Positions 16,720 to 27,989 are shown, counted from the first letter of the stretch. The stretch: 51,920 nt of DNA from an uncultured Succiniclasticum sp. (GCA_905233365.1 CAJODT010000002.1:1-51920), one strand, 5' to 3'. Notes: generated by a model not told the origin, from the letters alone. Made by a program: numbers and translations.

Positions 16720-17961
16720 TTACAAATCGTGAATCGCTTCCGCAACCTGTTTTATGCAACTGCGCAGTACTTCCAGCACATGGTCCACTACGGATTCCGG
16801 CATGGTCAGCGGCGGTTCGATTCGGATCACTTTCGGGTTGTTCAGCGTATAGGCTACGATAATATGTTGGTCGATCATCAGCGCCATCAGCATTCCGCCA
16901 GCGCCCTCTTTCGTTAAATCCATACCGATCATCATGCCGCGGCCGCGGACTTCTTTAATGACCTGGGGGAAATCTTTCGCAATGGCTTCAATTCCTTTTT
17001 TAAAGTACGCGCCGGTCTTTGCGCTGCGCTGCAACAGATTTTCTTCTTCGATGACCTGCAGCGTTGCAACACCGGCAGCACAGGCCATCTGACCGCCGCC
17101 GAAGGTTGACGTGTGCAGGAACGGCGCTTCAATTAAGCCCTTCCATGCTTTTTCCGTACCGATAACGGAACCGATGGGCATAATACCACCTCCCAGTGCT
17201 TTGGCCACAGCCATCAGGTCCGGTATGGCGCTGTCATGCTCCACCCCAAACCAGGTTCCGGTACGGCCGATACCGGTTTGCACCTCGTCCGCAATCAGCA
17301 GCGCGCCCCTTTTGTGGGCAATTACTTCCGCCTGCTTCATGTATCCGTAAGCAGGCACATTGATGCCGCCTTCCCCCTGCACCGGTTCCAGAATCACGGC
17401 CGCCGTGTCTTCATCCACTGCTGCTTCCAGCGCGGCAACATCATTAAAGGGAACGTGGGTAAAGCCTTCCAGCAGCGGCTGAAACGGATTGCGGTACATG
17501 TCCCGTCCGGTGGCGGTCAAAGAACCGAAGGTCTTGCCGTGGAACGCATTATGAGCCGCCACAAACTTTTTGCGTCCGGTGGCCAGGCGCGCTACTTTCA
17601 GACAGCCTTCCACCGCTTCGGTCCCGCTGTTGCAGAAAAAGTTGTACTGCAGCTCACCCGGAGTAATTTCTGCCAGTTTTTCCGCCAGCCTCGCAGCCGG
17701 TTCATTAAACAACACCTTGCCGCACATGGGCATATTATGTAATTCCCGCTCCACTGCCTCTACAACTTTCGGATGTCTGTGTCCTACCGCAAACATGCCG
17801 AAGCCTCCCAGGCAGTCTATAAATTCCGTGCCTTCCGTATCGGTAATGGTCCAGCCTTCCGCATGGGCCTCCACGCTGGACAGCCCCATAAAACGGAATA
17901 GCCGGGTAGAGGACGGGTTAATATATTTTTCATATTTCTGCATTACTTCTTCCGGATTCAT
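16720..17961 (-). CDS. Class III aminotransferase (acetylornithine/putrescine/4-aminobutyrate type)
   Basis: NSGTEAVEGCLKVAR, LIADEVQTGIGRTG, HTSTFGGGQMACAAG motifs. Confidence 0.92.
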   Translation of the reverse strand: MNPEEVMQKYEKYINPSSTRLFRFMGLSSVEAHAEGWTITDTEGTEFIDCLGGFGMFAVGHRHPKVVEAVERELHNMPMCGKVLFNEPAARLAEKLAEITPGELQYNFFCNSGTEAVEGCLKVARLATGRKKFVAAHNAFHGKTFGSLTATGRDMYRNPFQPLLEGFTHVPFNDVAALEAAVDEDTAAVILEPVQGEGGINVPAYGYMKQAEVIAHKRGALLIADEVQTGIGRTGTWFGVEHDSAIPDLMAVAKALGGGIMPIGSVIGTEKAWKGLIEAPFLHTSTFGGGQMACAAGVATLQVIEEENLLQRSAKTGAYFKKGIEAIAKDFPQVIKEVRGRGMMIGMDLTKEGAGGMLMALMIDQHIIVAYTLNNPKVIRIEPPLTMPESVVDHVLEVLRSCIKQVAEAIHDL

Positions 17962-17979
17962 CCCAAAGCCTCCAATGAT

Positions 17980-18564
17980 TCACTCTTTTTTTGTACGTTT
18001 GGGAATATCCCTGTCCCGGTTGGTCAGGTTGCCATGGTGGAAGAAGAAAACAACATCTGTCGTAAAGTATCTTTCACGATCTATACCGGACTTAACCGCA
18101 ATCCCCAGATCCAGACGCCATGCCTCCATACCGTGCCATTCCGATTTTTCTTCCCAGATCAGCTTTACATCGGTATTCTGTAAATGTTGCAGTACCCAGG
18201 CGGATGCCCCTTCCAGTTCTGTAGTGACGGGAACGCCCACCGCTACTTCCCGGTCCGTCCAGATAACATCGGCGCCTGACGCTTCCAGCAAATCTTTATG
18301 CTGGCGGCGTCCGGAATCCCGCAGCTGCCAGTTCTCCCGTTTCAGGAGCAAAATGTCATCAACAGTCCGGTGGGCCATTTTCGATTCTTCGCTCAAATCA
18401 AAGGACTCCACTGTTGTGTCCGACAGGTCTTTCGGTTTTTCCTGCATACGCGAACCGTAAAACATGCCGGCAGCCCCTGCAAGCAAAACCAATATGATAA
18501 TAAACAGAATAAAAATTCCCGTACTGACGCTGTTGCTTTCCTGGGAATTCCCGTTATCCCGCAT
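17980..18564 (-). CDS. Hypothetical protein with one N-terminal transmembrane segment
   Basis: 194 aa, TGIFILFIIILVLLAGAAGMFYG; sits in the minus-strand gene series. Confidence 0.7.
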   Translation of the reverse strand: MRDNGNSQESNSVSTGIFILFIIILVLLAGAAGMFYGSRMQEKPKDLSDTTVESFDLSEESKMAHRTVDDILLLKRENWQLRDSGRRQHKDLLEASGADVIWTDREVAVGVPVTTELEGASAWVLQHLQNTDVKLIWEEKSEWHGMEAWRLDLGIAVKSGIDRERYFTTDVVFFFHHGNLTNRDRDIPKRTKKE

Positions 18565-18588
18565 AGATGTTCCTCATTTCTAATTTCA

Positions 18589-19476
18589 TTACTTGCGCGG
18601 ATGCGCTTTTTCATAAACCGAACGCAGCCTTTTATTTGTCAGATGCGTGTAAATCTGTGTTGTAGAAATATCGGCATGTCCCAGCATTTCCTGCACGCTT
18701 CGCAGGTCAGCTCCATTATCCAGCAGATGTGTGGCAAAAGAATGACGCAGCACATGAGGCGAAATCGTTTTGGATATTCCGGCCTGTCTGCCGTATTGTT
18801 TGATAATCTCCCAGACGCGCTGCCGGGTCAGGCCCTGGCCTCCCAGGCCCAGAAACAGTGTTTCCGGATCTGCTTCGTTTTCCATCAGGAACTTGCTTCT
18901 TGCCTCTTCCAAATATTTCTGCAAAAACTGTACCGCCACGCTTCCTAATGGAACGATCCGTTCCTTGGAGCCCTTGCCAAAAGCAATCACATAGCGCATG
19001 GGCAGGTTCACACTGCCCGTCTTTACGGTCACCAGTTCCGAAACGCGCATTCCCGTGGCGTATAACATTTCCAGCATAGTCCGGTCCCGCATCCCTTCTG
19101 GCGAAGAAAGGTCGGGCGCTTCCAGCAGGGCGCGCACTTCTGCTTCCGTTAAAACTTTTGGCAGATGGACTCCCTTGGTTCCCGCTTCCACTGCTTCCGC
19201 CGGGTCGGTCTGCAGATAGTTTTCCGTAATCATAAAACGATAAAAGGCCTTGATGGCCGCTAGCTTCCGGGCAATGGTCGCCGCCGCTCTGCCCTGCAGC
19301 TTCAGCTTCGTTATATAGCCAATAATCTGCGAACGCTGCACTCCTGCCAGCTTATCTTCCGAAATGGAAAGCGCCTTGCAGAATATTCGTAAATCCCGCT
19401 GATAGGAAAGCCGGGTATTGTCCGAAAGGCCAAGCTCTACCTGCAGATATTCCATAAATAATGCAAGATAATCCAC
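18589..19476 (-). CDS. xerD: Tyrosine recombinase XerD
   Basis: LLYATGMRVSELV, HVLRHSFATHLLDNGADLRSVQEMLGHADISTTQIYTHL. Confidence 0.95.
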   Translation of the reverse strand: MDYLALFMEYLQVELGLSDNTRLSYQRDLRIFCKALSISEDKLAGVQRSQIIGYITKLKLQGRAAATIARKLAAIKAFYRFMITENYLQTDPAEAVEAGTKGVHLPKVLTEAEVRALLEAPDLSSPEGMRDRTMLEMLYATGMRVSELVTVKTGSVNLPMRYVIAFGKGSKERIVPLGSVAVQFLQKYLEEARSKFLMENEADPETLFLGLGGQGLTRQRVWEIIKQYGRQAGISKTISPHVLRHSFATHLLDNGADLRSVQEMLGHADISTTQIYTHLTNKRLRSVYEKAHPRK

Positions 19477-19500
19477 GCCTTTTCTCCTTCAGCAGCGACG

Positions 19501-19764
19501 TTAATCCTTCTTCTCGGTCTTTTCCGGCTGCATGATGGTAACATTGGCTACCGGGGAAATGGTAGAAATCGCATGCTTGTATACCAGCTGCTGTTTACCG
19601 TCATTCTCAATAATTACCGTAAAATTATCAAAGCCCCGGACCTGGCCCCGGATTTGGAAACCGTTTACCAGATAGATCACTACCGGCAGGTTTTCCTTGC
19701 GTACATGGTTCAGAAAACTGTCCTGCAGATTCATCATAGATTTATTTCCTGTTGCATTTGTCAT
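19501..19764 (-). CDS. hfq: RNA chaperone Hfq
   Basis: [40 protein letters not shown]...[14 protein letters not shown]. Confidence 0.97.
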   Translation of the reverse strand: MTNATGNKSMMNLQDSFLNHVRKENLPVVIYLVNGFQIRGQVRGFDNFTVIIENDGKQQLVYKHAISTISPVANVTIMQPEKTEKKD

Positions 19765-19799
19765 GTTCTTCAGCTCCTATTCAGTTAGTATCTTAAATT

Positions 19800-20747
19800 T
19801 TACATCCTTTTGCCTGATTTCACAAGGGTATCTGCCATATCTGTTACAATTTTTTCGTAGTTCAGATTCCTGTCAACCGCAAACCAGCGAATGTAGGGCA
19901 TCTTTTTATACCAGGTGATCTGTCGTTTCGCAAAATGGCGGGTTCCTTTTTTTATATTCTCAACCGCCGTGGCAAAATCACATTGTCCCGTCAGATATTC
20001 CGCCATCTGCCGGTAGCCCAGGCTTTTCATGGAAAGACAGTCCGTGGGAACTCCTGCTTTCAAAAGAGAACAGACTTCTTTTTCCAGCCCATCCTCCAGC
20101 ATCCGGTCTACCCGGCGGTTGATTCTTTCATACAGAAAATCCCTGTCCATGGAAAGGCCGAATACTGTGGCGTCATATTTTAATTCGTTTTGCTTTATCT
20201 GGGAAACCCTGTCGCCGGACAACGCTGTTTCCAGCGCACGCACCACCCGGCGTACATCATTGGGATGCAGCCGCGCCGCAGCTTCCGGATCTTCCCTTTT
20301 AAGCCAGTCAAACAGTCTGTCGTTTCCCTGCCCGGAAGCAAAAGCCTCCAATTGCTGACGCAGTTTGGGTTTTTCTTCCACCTCGCAGAACTGATAATCT
20401 TCCAGCAGGGCTTTGATATATAATCCGGTTCCGCCCACCAGTATAGGCAGGTTTCCCCGTTCCAAAACTGCACTGATCGTTTCCGCAGCCTGCTGTTGAA
20501 AATCAGCCACACTGTAGGATGCATCCGGAGGCAGAATATTCACCAGATGATGGGGTACCGTCTGCAGTTCTTCCGCCGATGGCTTTGCTGTTCCGATATT
20601 CATCTGCCGGTACACCAGCATACTGTCTCCGGAAATGATTTCCCCATGAAACCGTTTGGCAAGTTCAATGCCGCAATAGCTTTTTCCGGTTGCTGTGGGT
20701 CCCAGTATAACTACTAATTCTTCTTTTGGCAAGGCATGTTCCATCAT
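19800..20747 (-). CDS. miaA: tRNA dimethylallyltransferase
   Basis: LVVILGPTATGKSYCGIELAKRFHGEIISGDSMLVYRQMNIGTAKP. Confidence 0.97.
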   Translation of the reverse strand: MMEHALPKEELVVILGPTATGKSYCGIELAKRFHGEIISGDSMLVYRQMNIGTAKPSAEELQTVPHHLVNILPPDASYSVADFQQQAAETISAVLERGNLPILVGGTGLYIKALLEDYQFCEVEEKPKLRQQLEAFASGQGNDRLFDWLKREDPEAAARLHPNDVRRVVRALETALSGDRVSQIKQNELKYDATVFGLSMDRDFLYERINRRVDRMLEDGLEKEVCSLLKAGVPTDCLSMKSLGYRQMAEYLTGQCDFATAVENIKKGTRHFAKRQITWYKKMPYIRWFAVDRNLNYEKIVTDMADTLVKSGKRM

Positions 20748-21547
20748 TTCCTCTTACGTATTCCAAAACGGACCGCGCTGTATTTTGTCCCGACAAATTC
20801 TGTACAGCCGTACTCTTTTAAAATTTCTACACTTCGTTCCTTAATCACAACGCGTGGCGCCACATTCAGTGCCAGTTCCATCATCTCCAACGTCAGCGGT
20901 TCATGAAACGCCAACGGACGCAGAGGAACCATCTCCGAAGATTTTCTCACGGGCTGACGGAACATGGGGTCAAAATATACTGCATCAAAACTGTTTTCCG
21001 GCAGGGTCTTTAAATAATCTGAAGCTTCTGCGTGAATAATTTCAATACGTTGCAAATCCTTTACCAGTTCTGGGAATTTACTTTTGTAGGACATAATCCC
21101 CTGGCTGGAAAGAAACCATAAGGGCAATGAAGCTTCCAGTCCAACCACTCTTCCCGTCTCTCCTACCGCAAGGGAAGCCAGCAACGCATCTGCTGCCAGT
21201 CCGACAGTACAGTCCAAAACTCGCTGGCCCGGACGGATATCCAAAGCGGTCAGAAAATTATCGTTTTCATGACGCTGTACAACCCGCTGCCAGCGAACCT
21301 TTCCCAGTCCAGGATGATATAGCAACATGCCTTCCCGCGAATAAAGCTGGGGGCCTTTTTTGCCGGCAATCAGCAGCGCGTCGAGATAATGATCCTCCAG
21401 CATCACATCCAGGGAACCGTTTTCATAGCGCTTAACATAAGGAATCTTTAACTGCTGTGCCCAGGCTCTCGCCTGTTCTTTCAGCATTCTATTATCGTTT
21501 TTATTAGAAGTTACTGCAAATTTAATTGCTTCCAAAACACTCTCCAA
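20744..21547 (-). CDS. Class I SAM-dependent methyltransferase (RsmJ-like)
   Basis: RVLDCTVGLAADALLASLAVG, FDAVYFDPMFRQPVRKSSEM. Confidence 0.85.
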   Translation of the reverse strand: MESVLEAIKFAVTSNKNDNRMLKEQARAWAQQLKIPYVKRYENGSLDVMLEDHYLDALLIAGKKGPQLYSREGMLLYHPGLGKVRWQRVVQRHENDNFLTALDIRPGQRVLDCTVGLAADALLASLAVGETGRVVGLEASLPLWFLSSQGIMSYKSKFPELVKDLQRIEIIHAEASDYLKTLPENSFDAVYFDPMFRQPVRKSSEMVPLRPLAFHEPLTLEMMELALNVAPRVVIKERSVEILKEYGCTEFVGTKYSAVRFGIRKRK

Positions 21548-21593
21548 GATACTTCTTACAATTAAACAGGGGCATGGTTACTGTAAGGAAATA

Positions 21594-23699
21594 CTATTTA
21601 TCATGCGGGACTTCATTTTTCCCCGGCAAATCGAAACCGGTACGCTTAAACAATTTGTATAATTCATCGCTGGTTACGGCAATCATACAGGGGCGGCCGT
21701 GAGGACAGGTAAAAGGATGCGTAGTGTTGCACAGGTCAATGATCAGCTGGCGCATCTGCCGCATATTTAAAACTTCCCCGGCTTTGATCGCCGCCCGGCA
21801 GGCCGTCATGTGCAGCACATCCTGCCGCAGTTCGCTAGCTTCCGGTGTGCGATGATCCCGCAGATACTGCGCAATTTCACGGATAAAATCTTCTGCGTCT
21901 TCATTCCGGATATCACTGGGCAGACTGGCAATCCGCACAGAATTTTCCCCGGCTGTGGTGATATCCACCCCTAATTTGTAAAACGCATCGTGATGCAGCT
22001 CCAGCAATTCTACCTCTTCCGGCAGCAACGTAATATACAAAGGAATCAGCAGCTGCTGGGCCGGAATATCATTATGGGTCAGAACCAGTCTGTCATACAG
22101 GATGCGCTCATGGGCCGCGTGCTGGTCGATCAGATACAGTGTATCTTCAGACTGGGCAATGATAAAGGTCTTGTCCACCGGTCCGATGGGCCAGATCGTT
22201 TCCAGTGTATCCTGCCCCGGCAGTTGCATCGCTACCGCATTTTCTGTTTGCAGTGGCGCTTGTTCACGAATCAACTGACGCGTTTCGCCCAAACTGTACA
22301 CCGGTTCTTTCGGCGCTTCCTCGCCATAGTCTTTGTCCGGATGTTTCCATATTTCCTGATGGGGACGGGAAAAGCCTTCCCCGCTCGGCCGATAATTGCC
22401 ATAAACGTTTCCAGAACTATTATTACTATTTCTGTCTTCCCCAAAATCCCGGTTCAGGTGACCCTGCCTTCCTTTGTCCGTTACATCGCCAAAAATGTTC
22501 TGCTGATCTGGCAGTAACTGGGAATGAAGTCCCGTGTCCGGCCCTGCCCCGAAGGTTGTACCTTTTGCTAACTGACTTCCCTGTCCGCCAACTGTTACTT
22601 CACCCGCAGAATCCTGTCCCTTTTCCACTCTGTCCAGTACAGCCGCCAGTGCCTTTCGGTTCTGTTCCTTCAGGCTGTTTTCCTTCTCCGCGTGCATGGG
22701 TTTTGTCAGGGCATCGGTCAGGGCACGGAAGACGGTTTTATAAATCGCGCTTTCATCGCTGAACTTGATCTCGTTTTTCTGGGGATGCACGTTCACGTCG
22801 ATTGTGGCCGGATCCACCTGAATGTCCAGTACGGCAAAGGCAAAACCCCGTTTTGGAATCTGAGACTGATAGGCGTGCTCAATGGCTTTGCTGATCATCA
22901 GATTGCTGATGCTGCGCCCGTTTACCAGGATCGTCTGCCAGCCCCGGGTACCTTTCAGCAACGTGGGTTTGCCGATAAAACCTGTAACGGAAATCCCGCC
23001 AAAAACGCCGTCCAGCTTTACAGGCAAAAGATCTTCCGATACTTTTTTCCCATAAAGCGCTGTGATGGTGTCTTTTAAATTTCCCAGTCCCGGTGTTACA
23101 AGCACCTCTTTATCATTACTGGTCAGTTTGAACCGTACATCCGGCCGGGCCAGAGCGATACGGGTCAGCATTTCCGTAATATAACGGCCTTCCGTGGAGA
23201 CAGTCTTCAGAAACTTGCGACGGGCCGGTACGTTGTAAAACAGATCTTTGACGATAACAGTAGTCCCCGCAGGACCGCCGGTCTGAATGCATTCTTCCTC
23301 TTCCCCGCCGTTCACTTTAATAGATGTGGCCAGTTCTTCCTTTTGGGGACGGCTCAGCAGTTCAAACCGGGACACCGAAGCGATGCTGGGCAGTGCTTCT
23401 CCCCGAAACCCCAGGGTATGGAGACGCCGCAGGTCATCTACTTCCCGGATCTTGCTGGTAGCGTGACGCTTCAATGCCATGCGAGCATTCTGTTCCGTCA
23501 TGCCGCAACCGTTATCGGCCACCCGAATATATTCCGTGCCACCTTCAAAAACCGTAACCTCTATGCTGTCCGCCCCCGCATCCAATGCGTTCTCCACCAG
23601 TTCTTTTACCACCGAGGCAGGTTTTTCAACTACCTCCCCGGCGGCGATCTGGTTTGACGTATTGGTATCTAACAAACGGACTTCCGCTTCTTGTATCAT
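21594..23699 (-). CDS. mutL: DNA mismatch repair protein MutL
   Basis: IAAGEVVEKPASVVKELVENALDAGA, GFRGEALPSIASVSRF; C-terminal ACRAAIKAGE and TCPHGRP. Confidence 0.98.
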   Translation of the reverse strand: MIQEAEVRLLDTNTSNQIAAGEVVEKPASVVKELVENALDAGADSIEVTVFEGGTEYIRVADNGCGMTEQNARMALKRHATSKIREVDDLRRLHTLGFRGEALPSIASVSRFELLSRPQKEELATSIKVNGGEEEECIQTGGPAGTTVIVKDLFYNVPARRKFLKTVSTEGRYITEMLTRIALARPDVRFKLTSNDKEVLVTPGLGNLKDTITALYGKKVSEDLLPVKLDGVFGGISVTGFIGKPTLLKGTRGWQTILVNGRSISNLMISKAIEHAYQSQIPKRGFAFAVLDIQVDPATIDVNVHPQKNEIKFSDESAIYKTVFRALTDALTKPMHAEKENSLKEQNRKALAAVLDRVEKGQDSAGEVTVGGQGSQLAKGTTFGAGPDTGLHSQLLPDQQNIFGDVTDKGRQGHLNRDFGEDRNSNNSSGNVYGNYRPSGEGFSRPHQEIWKHPDKDYGEEAPKEPVYSLGETRQLIREQAPLQTENAVAMQLPGQDTLETIWPIGPVDKTFIIAQSEDTLYLIDQHAAHERILYDRLVLTHNDIPAQQLLIPLYITLLPEEVELLELHHDAFYKLGVDITTAGENSVRIASLPSDIRNEDAEDFIREIAQYLRDHRTPEASELRQDVLHMTACRAAIKAGEVLNMRQMRQLIIDLCNTTHPFTCPHGRPCMIAVTSDELYKLFKRTGFDLPGKNEVPHDK

Positions 23700-26335
23700 A
23701 CAACACCGCTTTCCTTCTTCGCTTCCTGCTGTAATTTATATAACGCGTTCAATGCTTCAATGGGCGTCATGCTCATCACATCCATCTGTAAAAGCTCTGT
23801 CCGCAACGCACTCATAAACAGGGAGCCCATGTCAATATCCGCAGCCTGTTCTTCTTTTACGGCACCTTTGGCGGCTCCGGTTCCATTATTTGACGAAATG
23901 TTGTTACAAGCCGAAACATTATCGCAGATAAAACCTTTATTACGGTCGTACTCTTCCAGAATTTCGTCTGCCCGCTCTATAACCTTTTTAGGCAGGCCGG
24001 CTAACCGCGCTACATGAACACCGTAGCTCCGATCCGTTCCGCCCCGGATGATACGGCGGAGAAAGACTATATCATTACCTCGTTCCTTGATGGCCACGGA
24101 ATAGTTCTTAATGCCTTCCAGCACATCTTCCATGGTGATCAGCTCATGGTAATGGGTGGCGAATAAAGTTTTCGCTTTAATCTTTGTCTGGATGTATTCC
24201 ATCACCGCCCGGGCGATGGACATGCCATCATAAGTGCTGGTGCCCCGGCCCACTTCATCCAGAATGATCAGCGAATTTTTTGTGGCGTACTTCAGAATCT
24301 GGGCCACTTCGTTCATTTCCACCATAAAAGTACTTTGCCCGGTAGCCAGATCATCACTGGCCCCTACCCGGGTAAAGATGCGGTCCACCGCACAGATATC
24401 CGCACTCCGGGCCGGAATAAAGCTGCCCATCTGGGTCATCAGCACCAGCAAGGCCGCCTGACGCATGTAGGTGGATTTGCCCGCCATGTTCGGCCCCGTG
24501 ATTATAATCATCCGTTCGTCAGAAGAATTTAACGTTACATTGTTGGGTACAAAGATTTCTTTTTCCAGCAGCCGCTCCACTACAGGGTGCCGCCCGTCCA
24601 GGATACGGATCTCGCCCCGGTTGTTCAGATCCGGCCGGTGATAATCATACTTGAAAGCCGCCAAAGCCAGGGCTGCCAGCACGTCAAGACGGGCCAGGGC
24701 ATGGGCTGTGTCCTGGATTTCCGGAATCTCTTTCCGTATCTCATCCCTGATTTGATTAAACAGATAATATTCCAGGGATTCGATTTTCTCTTTGGCACTT
24801 AAAATTTTATTTTCAAACTCTTTCAGTTCCGGCACAATGTAGCGTTCCGCATTGACCAGCGTCTGCTTCCGCACAAATTCCGGCGGCACGGCAGAAGACT
24901 GGCCCTTGCTGACCTCAATGTAATAACCGAAAACTTTATTAAAGCCCACCTTTAAGGTTTTGATCCCGGTCGACTCTTTGATTTTCTGTTCAAAGTTCGC
25001 CATCCATTGGGAATTATTCCGGGCAATATCGTGGAGTTCGTCCAACTCCAAATCGTAGCCGTCCCGGATCATTCCCCCTTCCCGAATGGTAAAGGGCGGC
25101 TCGTCCACGATAGCCGCTGCCAGCGTATCGTAGATTTCCTGATGCATGTGGATGCTGGCAGAAATTTTTTGCAGCAGTCCCGATTTTGCTCTCTGCAGTT
25201 TTTCTTTCAACGCTGGCAAAGCCGCTAAGGATGCCCGCAGGCTCACCAGATCCCGGGCATTGGCGCTCCCTACTTCCAGCCGGGACAGGATGCGTTCCAG
25301 GTCAAATACTTCTTTCAGGCTTTCCTGCAGGCTGCCCCGGAGAGCGGGATTCAGTACCAGTTCTTCCACGGCGTCCTGCCGTTCCCGAATCTTTACAATA
25401 TCAAGCAGCGGGCATTCAATCCAATTTTTCAGACAACGCGAGCCCATGGAAGTCCCAGTAAAATCGAGAATGTCCAGCAGCGTGCCCCGTTTCCCGCCGT
25501 CCCGCATGTTTTTGATCAGTTCCAGATTCCGGATAGCCGTGGCGTCCAAGTTCATGAACTGTTCCATAGTGATACGTTCCAGCCGGTTGATCTGGGACAG
25601 ATCCGTCATCATGGTCTCGTGCAGATACGACAACAGGTTTTGCACGGTAGAATACACCAGCGGGTCCAGCTCTGTCTGCCCAAAATGCAGCTTGACAAAA
25701 TCTTCAGCAATTCTGCCTGATTCATAAAAAGAATACATGCATTCCGGGAGTTTCGTTTTCAGCCAGTCTTCCAAGACGTCCCACTGGGCGATGCCGCTTT
25801 TCAGCACAATCTCCGAAGGCTGCAGACGGAAGAGCTGTTCTTCCACATACGTTAAACGCTCACTGCCATTAGCCGTGTACCAACGGCATTCCCCGGTGGA
25901 AACATCCGCCAGAGCCATACACAGTACGCCATCGTCCTCCTGCAGGTACACCAGATACCGGTTGCCGCCCTCTTCCAACAATGATTCGTTCAGGGACGTA
26001 CCGGGAGTGATCACCCGGATGACCTCCCGTTTTACCAGTCCCTTTGCCAGTTTCGGATCTTCCATCTGTTCACAGATGGCAACGCGAAATCCTTTTTTGA
26101 TTAACTTTGCAATATACGGTTCCACTGAATGATAGGGCACCCCACACATAGGGATTCGTTCGTCCAGACCGCCGTTACGTCCTGTCAGGGTAAGTCCCAG
26201 TTCCCTTGAGGCGGTTTTGGCGTCCTCAAAAAACAGTTCGTAAAAATCGCCGCTGCGGTAGAACAGTAATTCATCCCGGTATCGATTTTTAAAATCAATA
26301 TATTGCTGCATCATGGGCGTTAATTCATTGGTCAT
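23696..26335 (-). CDS. mutS: DNA mismatch repair protein MutS
   Basis: TGPNMAGKSTYMRQAALLVLMTQMGSFIPA, LDEVGRGTSTYDGMSIA. Confidence 0.98.
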   Translation of the reverse strand: MTNELTPMMQQYIDFKNRYRDELLFYRSGDFYELFFEDAKTASRELGLTLTGRNGGLDERIPMCGVPYHSVEPYIAKLIKKGFRVAICEQMEDPKLAKGLVKREVIRVITPGTSLNESLLEEGGNRYLVYLQEDDGVLCMALADVSTGECRWYTANGSERLTYVEEQLFRLQPSEIVLKSGIAQWDVLEDWLKTKLPECMYSFYESGRIAEDFVKLHFGQTELDPLVYSTVQNLLSYLHETMMTDLSQINRLERITMEQFMNLDATAIRNLELIKNMRDGGKRGTLLDILDFTGTSMGSRCLKNWIECPLLDIVKIRERQDAVEELVLNPALRGSLQESLKEVFDLERILSRLEVGSANARDLVSLRASLAALPALKEKLQRAKSGLLQKISASIHMHQEIYDTLAAAIVDEPPFTIREGGMIRDGYDLELDELHDIARNNSQWMANFEQKIKESTGIKTLKVGFNKVFGYYIEVSKGQSSAVPPEFVRKQTLVNAERYIVPELKEFENKILSAKEKIESLEYYLFNQIRDEIRKEIPEIQDTAHALARLDVLAALALAAFKYDYHRPDLNNRGEIRILDGRHPVVERLLEKEIFVPNNVTLNSSDERMIIITGPNMAGKSTYMRQAALLVLMTQMGSFIPARSADICAVDRIFTRVGASDDLATGQSTFMVEMNEVAQILKYATKNSLIILDEVGRGTSTYDGMSIARAVMEYIQTKIKAKTLFATHYHELITMEDVLEGIKNYSVAIKERGNDIVFLRRIIRGGTDRSYGVHVARLAGLPKKVIERADEILEEYDRNKGFICDNVSACNNISSNNGTGAAKGAVKEEQAADIDMGSLFMSALRTELLQMDVMSMTPIEALNALYKLQQEAKKESGVV

Positions 26336-27885
26336 TATTTAATCCTCTTTCCCCTTACCAGCCAGGTCTGGGCGCTTTCTATCCGGATTTGCACAAGCTG
26401 GCCCGGCCGGACAGGAAGATTGCTTCCTTCAACTGTTTCTTTTACAGATTTAATGGCTACAGCCACATCAACAGTCAGGTTCTCCTGTTTCGTCGCAACA
26501 CTCTTCGCACCACTGTCATCAACACTCTGCTGCCACAGCACCAGCTTGTTGCCCCGGGTCCGCCCGCTCCAGGTCTCCGGATGTTTTTCCGTAGGCCCCT
26601 CCGCCATAACTTCTACCGTTTGTCCCACAAGCTTCTGATTAATGCACAGGGACTGCCGGTTCTGCACGTCCATCAGTTTCTGCAACCGGGCATGTTTCAC
26701 CTCGTCCAAAATCTGTTCCTGCATGCGCGCCGCCGGAGTGCCGCTGCGTTTGGAATATATAAAGGTAAAGGCAGAATCAAAGCCGACTTCTTCCACTAAA
26801 CTGCAGGTTTCCGCAAAATCTTTTTCTGTTTCCCCGGGAAACCCTACAATAATGTCTGTGGTGATGGAAGCCTGCGGAATATAACGGCGAATCGTCTGCA
26901 CCAGTTCCAGGAAACGCTCCCGGGTGTAACCCCGGTTCATAGCTTTTAAAATCCGGTTGCTGCCGCTCTGCAGCGCCACATGGAAATGCTCGCACAGATG
27001 CGTTCCGTTAGCTACCGTTTTTATAACTTCTTCCGACATATCCCGGGGATGGCTGGTCATGAAATGTACCCTCTCCACACCCGGTACCTGGTCCACTGCT
27101 TTCAGCAACGCGGCAAAAGGCTCCGCCTTCAGAACCTCCGCAAAATCTTCACCGGCAGCGCTACTTACCGAAAGCATTTTTTCTTCTTCGTGGTTCCGCA
27201 AAAAGTCCTTGCCGTAGGAATCCACATTCTGCCCCAGCAGGGTAATTTCTTTATAACCTGCGGCAACCGCACCGCGTACTTCTTCCAGAATGTTTTCAAT
27301 GCTGCGGCTGCGTTCCCGTCCCCGTACATAGGGAACGATGCAATACGTACAGAAATTGTTACATCCATACATGATGGGAATCCAGGCGCTGAACCCGCTC
27401 TCCCTTACGCGATGACCCTCAAACTCACTGCTCTGCACTTCCAGACTGGTAAACACGCCTTTTTTTCGTTCTTCCAGATAATCCTGCAAAATCTGCTTAA
27501 AAGAATTCACATAAGACGTGCCCAACAGCAAATCGATTTGGGGATACTTTTTCGCCAGCGCCGCGCCGTCTTTCTGGGCCATGCAGCCCGCCACACAGAT
27601 GATCTGCCCCGGATGGTGGGCCTTCACATTTTTTAATTCCCCAATCTTGCCTAAGATTTTAAGCTCCGCGCTTTCCCGAATGCAACAGGTATTGACCAGG
27701 ATCACGTCGGCCTGAAACAGATTGTCTGTCCGCGCGTAACCCAATTCCTCCAGCTGCCCGGCGTAATGTTCTGCGTCACTTTCGTTCATCTGGCAACCGT
27801 AGTTTAAGATCGCATAATAGCTTTTTGCGTTATTCATTTCAGTTTCAAACCGTTTATTGGCAACCATTCTCTCTCCACACTTCAC
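26335..27885 (-). CDS. miaB: tRNA-2-methylthio-N6-dimethylallyladenosine synthase
   Basis: NYGCQMNESDAE, YGCNNFCTYCIVPYVRGRERSR radical-SAM motif; C-terminal TRAM-like. Confidence 0.96.
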   Translation of the reverse strand: MKCGERMVANKRFETEMNNAKSYYAILNYGCQMNESDAEHYAGQLEELGYARTDNLFQADVILVNTCCIRESAELKILGKIGELKNVKAHHPGQIICVAGCMAQKDGAALAKKYPQIDLLLGTSYVNSFKQILQDYLEERKKGVFTSLEVQSSEFEGHRVRESGFSAWIPIMYGCNNFCTYCIVPYVRGRERSRSIENILEEVRGAVAAGYKEITLLGQNVDSYGKDFLRNHEEEKMLSVSSAAGEDFAEVLKAEPFAALLKAVDQVPGVERVHFMTSHPRDMSEEVIKTVANGTHLCEHFHVALQSGSNRILKAMNRGYTRERFLELVQTIRRYIPQASITTDIIVGFPGETEKDFAETCSLVEEVGFDSAFTFIYSKRSGTPAARMQEQILDEVKHARLQKLMDVQNRQSLCINQKLVGQTVEVMAEGPTEKHPETWSGRTRGNKLVLWQQSVDDSGAKSVATKQENLTVDVAVAIKSVKETVEGSNLPVRPGQLVQIRIESAQTWLVRGKRIK

Positions 27886-27989
27886 AAGAAAAACTTAATA
27901 AGATATTATACCATATTTTCTTCTTTTTCACGAGAAAGAAAAAGGAATGAACTCATCTGCACTGAATTCATTCCTTAGCGTCTGACGTG